From: Pseudoramibacter porci
GTDB taxonomy: Bacteria > Bacillota > Clostridia > Eubacteriales > Eubacteriaceae
DNA: 64,000 bases
Assembly (NCBI RefSeq): GCF_009696145.1
Contig: NZ_VUMO01000009.1
Location: 37,471-101,470, forward strand
Direction of reading: 5' to 3'
Shown here piece after piece: positions 61,354 through 64,000 of this stretch. The first letter of the stretch is position 1. Each line of letters opens with the position of its first letter. The notes beneath the pieces were generated by a model. It made no database searches and was not told the origin of the DNA. It saw nothing but the letters and a program-made list of their open reading frames with translations. Both the position numbers and the translations under genes were made by a program.

Positions 61354-63762
61354 ATGCAGATAATAGACGAAATCAAGACAAACCGGCTTTATCTGGACGG
61401 GGGCATGGGCAGCATGATCCAAAAGCGCATTGCTGATCCAGGACCGATTCCGGAAGAGCTCAACATGACGCACCCCGAATTGATTGCAGATATTCAAAGC
61501 GGCTACGTTCAGGCAGGCGCCGATATTCTGGCGTCGAATACCTTTGGCGCGAATGCACACAAAATGGCGGCGTCGAAGTATTCGGTCGAAGACGTGATCG
61601 CCCAGGCGGTGACAATTGCAAAGGCGCAGCACCCGCGTTACGTTGCGCTGGACATCGGGCCGACAGGCGCACTGATTGGCGATATTGGCGAGATGACCTT
61701 TGAAGATGCCACAGCTTGTTTCGAACGCTCAGCCAAGGCGGGGGCGGCCGCTGGCGCTGATTTGATTCTGATCGAGACGATGACGGACATCGTTGAGGCC
61801 CGCGCGGCGGTGATCGGCGCAAAACGGGCGTGCGATTTGCCGATTATCTGCTCGATGACTTATGAATCAAGCGGACGCACGCTGACCGGCAGCGATCCAG
61901 AGACCGTTGTCACCATCCTTGAAAGCCTCGGCGTCGATGCGGTCGGCGTCAACTGCTCCACAGGACCGGAAGAAATGCTGCCGATTATCGAAAAATTAAT
62001 TGATACCGCCTCGGTTCCGATCGTCGTGGAACCCAATGCGGGCCTGCCGAGAGAAGTCGACGGACAGACGGTGTACGACGTCTCAGCCGAAGATTTTTCG
62101 TTAATTATGAAAAAGATTGCGCAGGCTGGGGCAGCGGTTCTCGGTGGATGCTGCGGCACGACGCCGGAATACATCGCGAAAACCATCGAAAAGACCAAGG
62201 ATCTCCCGCTTTTAAAACCCTGGGAACGGCCGCAGCCGATGCGCATCGCCTCGACGACGAAGACCGTAACCCTCGGGACGGAGATCAGAACCATCGGGGA
62301 GGCCATTAACCCTACGGCGAACGCCGCGTATCGGGAAGACCTGAAGCAGGGCGGATTGTCCGTCGTGAAACAGCTGGCCATTGAACAAAAGCGCCAGGGC
62401 GCGGATATTCTCGACGTCAACGCCGGCCTGCCCGAGCTGGACGAAACGGAAACCATGATCAAGGTTGTGCACGCGATCAGCCAGGTGGTGGATCTGCCCA
62501 TTCAAATCGACAGCACAAAACCAGAGGTCATCGAAGCGGTACTGAAGACTTATCCAGGCAAGGTCTTGATCAATTCGGTTAACGGCACACAGGAATCCAT
62601 GGACGAGGTTCTGCCCATCGTTGCCAAATACGGCGCGGCAGTTCTCGGGCTGGCCCTGGACGATGACGGGCTGCCCAAAACAGCAGAGAAGCGCGTCGAA
62701 ATTGCGGATAAAATCATCAGCACGGCAAAAGGATACGGCATTTCTCAAAACAACGTCGCCATCGACTGTCTGGTGCTGACGGCCTCCGCTCAGCAGAAAG
62801 CGGTCAAGGAAACGGTTCGCGCGCTGACTTTAGTCAAAGAGAAATTCGGCGTACCGACGGTGCTGGGCGTCAGTAACATTTCCTTTGGACTGCCCAACAG
62901 ACGTCTGATCAACAGGACGTTTTTGACGATGGCGCTGGCCGCTGGCCTGGACACCCCGATTTTAAAAGTCGGCGACGCCGAAATGATGAACACCATCTCG
63001 GCTTACAAGGCTTTGTCTGGAATTGACGAAGGGTGTATCGATTACGTCGCAGCCCACAAAGATGACAAGACCATTGAAGTGACCCGGGATGACAAGCAGG
63101 CACCCGCTGAAACTCAGACGGAAAATCAAACGCAGCCGTCAGCAAACCAATTGGATTTGAAACAAATGGTCGTCGACGGACTAAAAGAAGAAATTGTTCC
63201 GGCAGTTAAAAAGAAGCTTGCGACCTGCAGCCCGATGGACATTGTCAACGGTGATTTAATCCCCGGATTGGACGAAATTGGCGATTTGTTTGAAACAGGC
63301 GATGTTTTCCTGCCTAATCTGATTTTTTCCGCAGAAACGGTGCAGAATGCCTTTGAAGTGCTCAAACAGCATATGGATACAGAATCGTCTGTGCAGAAAG
63401 ATAAAGTGATTCTGGCGACAGTGAAAGGCGACGTTCACGACATCGGAAAAAATATATTAAAGACGGTCATGGAAAATTACGGGTACCAGATTATCGACTT
63501 AGGTAAAGATGTCGATCCCGAAGTGATCGTGGAGACCGCTGTGAAAAATAAGGTGAAGCTGGTCGGACTAAGCGCCTTGATGACGACGACAGTTCGAAAT
63601 ATGGAAACGACGATTGAAATGATCAAGCAGGCGGATCCGACCATTCAAGTCATGGTCGGCGGCGCGGTGATGAATGAAGAATACGCGGAAAAAATCCATG
63701 CGGATTATTACGGAAGCGATGCAAAATCCGGAGTCGCCATCGCAGAAAAAGTATTTGGATAA
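61354..63762 (+). CDS. metH: Cobalamin-dependent methionine synthase, without reactivation domain
   Basis: 802 residues. Homocysteine-binding domain about 1-290 with zinc cysteines in NCSTGP and GGCCGTTP; pterin-binding domain about 310-570 (GEAINPT...DVNAGLPE); a glutamine-rich linker; B12-binding part about 600-802 with DVHDIGKN for the axial histidine. The E. coli enzyme has a further AdoMet reactivation domain that is missing here, as in many Clostridia, so a separate reactivating protein is needed. AAGGA precedes the ATG. Confidence 0.93.
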   Translation: MQIIDEIKTNRLYLDGGMGSMIQKRIADPGPIPEELNMTHPELIADIQSGYVQAGADILASNTFGANAHKMAASKYSVEDVIAQAVTIAKAQHPRYVALDIGPTGALIGDIGEMTFEDATACFERSAKAGAAAGADLILIETMTDIVEARAAVIGAKRACDLPIICSMTYESSGRTLTGSDPETVVTILESLGVDAVGVNCSTGPEEMLPIIEKLIDTASVPIVVEPNAGLPREVDGQTVYDVSAEDFSLIMKKIAQAGAAVLGGCCGTTPEYIAKTIEKTKDLPLLKPWERPQPMRIASTTKTVTLGTEIRTIGEAINPTANAAYREDLKQGGLSVVKQLAIEQKRQGADILDVNAGLPELDETETMIKVVHAISQVVDLPIQIDSTKPEVIEAVLKTYPGKVLINSVNGTQESMDEVLPIVAKYGAAVLGLALDDDGLPKTAEKRVEIADKIISTAKGYGISQNNVAIDCLVLTASAQQKAVKETVRALTLVKEKFGVPTVLGVSNISFGLPNRRLINRTFLTMALAAGLDTPILKVGDAEMMNTISAYKALSGIDEGCIDYVAAHKDDKTIEVTRDDKQAPAETQTENQTQPSANQLDLKQMVVDGLKEEIVPAVKKKLATCSPMDIVNGDLIPGLDEIGDLFETGDVFLPNLIFSAETVQNAFEVLKQHMDTESSVQKDKVILATVKGDVHDIGKNILKTVMENYGYQIIDLGKDVDPEVIVETAVKNKVKLVGLSALMTTTVRNMETTIEMIKQADPTIQVMVGGAVMNEEYAEKIHADYYGSDAKSGVAIAEKVFG

Positions 63763-63767
63763 AAAAT

Positions 63768-63805
63768 AGCCGAAGGTTGGTGATTCAACCTTCGGCTGTT
63801 TTTTT
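63768..63805 (+). terminator. Terminator of metH
   Basis: AGCCGAAGGTTG (63768-63779) pairs with CAACCTTCGGCT (63786-63797), then seven T's. Confidence 0.92.
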
Positions 63806-63903
63806 GTAATGCTTTAGCAAAGGATTCGCCGAGAGGAACGAGGAGAATCAAAGAACCACCGGCTAGGTCGGTGAGTTTAAAAAAGCTTTAGCTTCAAGTA
63901 AAA

Positions 63904-63959
63904 ACCTCCTATGCTAAAATGATGCCGGTTCGCCAACCGCATCACTACGCAAAGGAGGT
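63904..63959 (+). promoter_or_regulatory. RNA stem hiding the tnpA ribosome site
   Basis: ACCTCCT (63904-63910) is the exact complement of AGGAGGT (63953-63959), which contains the tnpA ribosome site. Between them a second hairpin, GATGC and GGTT (63921-63930) with AACC and GCATC (63935-63943), brings the arms together. IS200 is known to hold its transposase at low level by such a stem. Confidence 0.65.
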
Positions 63960-63967
63960 AAATCATT

Positions 63968-64000
63968 ATGAAAAATGATAAAGATAGTTTAGCACATACG
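63968..64000 (+). CDS. tnpA: IS200/IS605 transposase TnpA, first 11 codons
   Basis: ATG at 63968 with AGGAGG 9 nt upstream. The visible peptide MKNDKDSLAHT matches the opening of IS200-type Y1 transposases, whose next residues are usually KWNCKYH. The gene runs off the window, so integrity and the presence of a tnpB partner cannot be judged. Confidence 0.7.
   Translation, partial: MKNDKDSLAHT

Larger units (their letters stand above)
63806..64000 (+). mobile_element. Left end of an IS200/IS605 family insertion sequence (cut by the window edge)
   Basis: AACCACCG (63854-63861) pairs with CGGTG-A-GTT (63869-63877) with one bulged A, the kind of bulged subterminal hairpin that Y1 transposases of this family bind. 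The 162 nt before the tnpA start have no other gene. The exact outer boundary cannot be fixed without the target site; it lies between the metH terminator and this hairpin. Confidence 0.6.

Overview
This window is 64 kb of chromosomal-type DNA from a low-oxygen Firmicute of class Clostridia. The support is the rapZ-yvcK-whiA cluster, AsrABC anaerobic sulfite reductase, many ferredoxin-type proteins, strong AGGAGG ribosome sites, and sigma-A promoters close to TTGACA-N17-TATAAT. Most of it is GC-rich, which would fit something like the Eubacteriaceae, but the genus is a guess. No rRNA, tRNA or CRISPR array was seen. The two ends look acquired: positions 1-2480 are visibly AT-rich and carry two antibiotic-resistance-type genes, and the right edge enters an IS200/IS605-type insertion sequence.

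Layout. 1-2480: ABC-F ribosome-protection protein behind an attenuator-like hairpin, then a lincosamide nucleotidyltransferase-like gene. 2535-6311: DUF4097 surface protein, glyoxalase, and a YeiH-type exporter divergent from a LysR regulator. 6521-8007: two stranded phage replication genes (DUF4373 initiator-like and helicase-loader-like). 8020-9285: HxlR regulator divergent from a YgiD-type dioxygenase. 9451-12614: a type IV restriction pair in which McrB appears to carry an EVE-like modified-base reader, with McrC. 12689-17053 (minus): DUF362 ferredoxin protein, C69 dipeptidase, DHA2 drug exporter. 17396-19891: a short UvrA paralogue. 19931-22950 (minus): an osmolyte/ergothioneine-type ABC transporter with fused permease and binding protein, led by a flavin/ferredoxin protein. 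23226-25496: esterase, DUF1848 and DUF2798 genes. 25787-28649: asrABC.

28808-33262: peptidase T, PepC, a Nim-like flavoprotein and a MATE exporter. 33270-37085: a membrane-bound XRE regulator divergent from an unusual protein joining a degenerate KaiC/RecA-like domain to a PEP-synthase ATP-grasp domain. 37183-41673: hydroxyacid dehydrogenase, SulP transporter, maf, xpt. 41743-43245 (minus): IMP dehydrogenase. 43444-51038: recD2, comF, murB, a PHP hydrolase, rapZ, yvcK, whiA. 51089-51805 (minus): an MBL hydrolase. 52002-60778: purine operon purL-E-M-N-H-D, lacking purF and purC. 60863-63762: DUF2442 and a cobalamin-dependent methionine synthase without its reactivation domain. 63806-end: insertion-sequence left end and the first codons of tnpA.

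Themes. Purine metabolism (purLEMNHD, guaB, xpt) and sulfur metabolism (asrABC, SulP, YeiH/LysR, metH) both recur. The most unusual items are the KaiC-like/PEP-synthase fusion protein, the EVE-McrBC pair, the stranded phage replication pair with origin-like repeats inside the initiator gene, and several RNA hairpins that overlap ribosome-binding sites.
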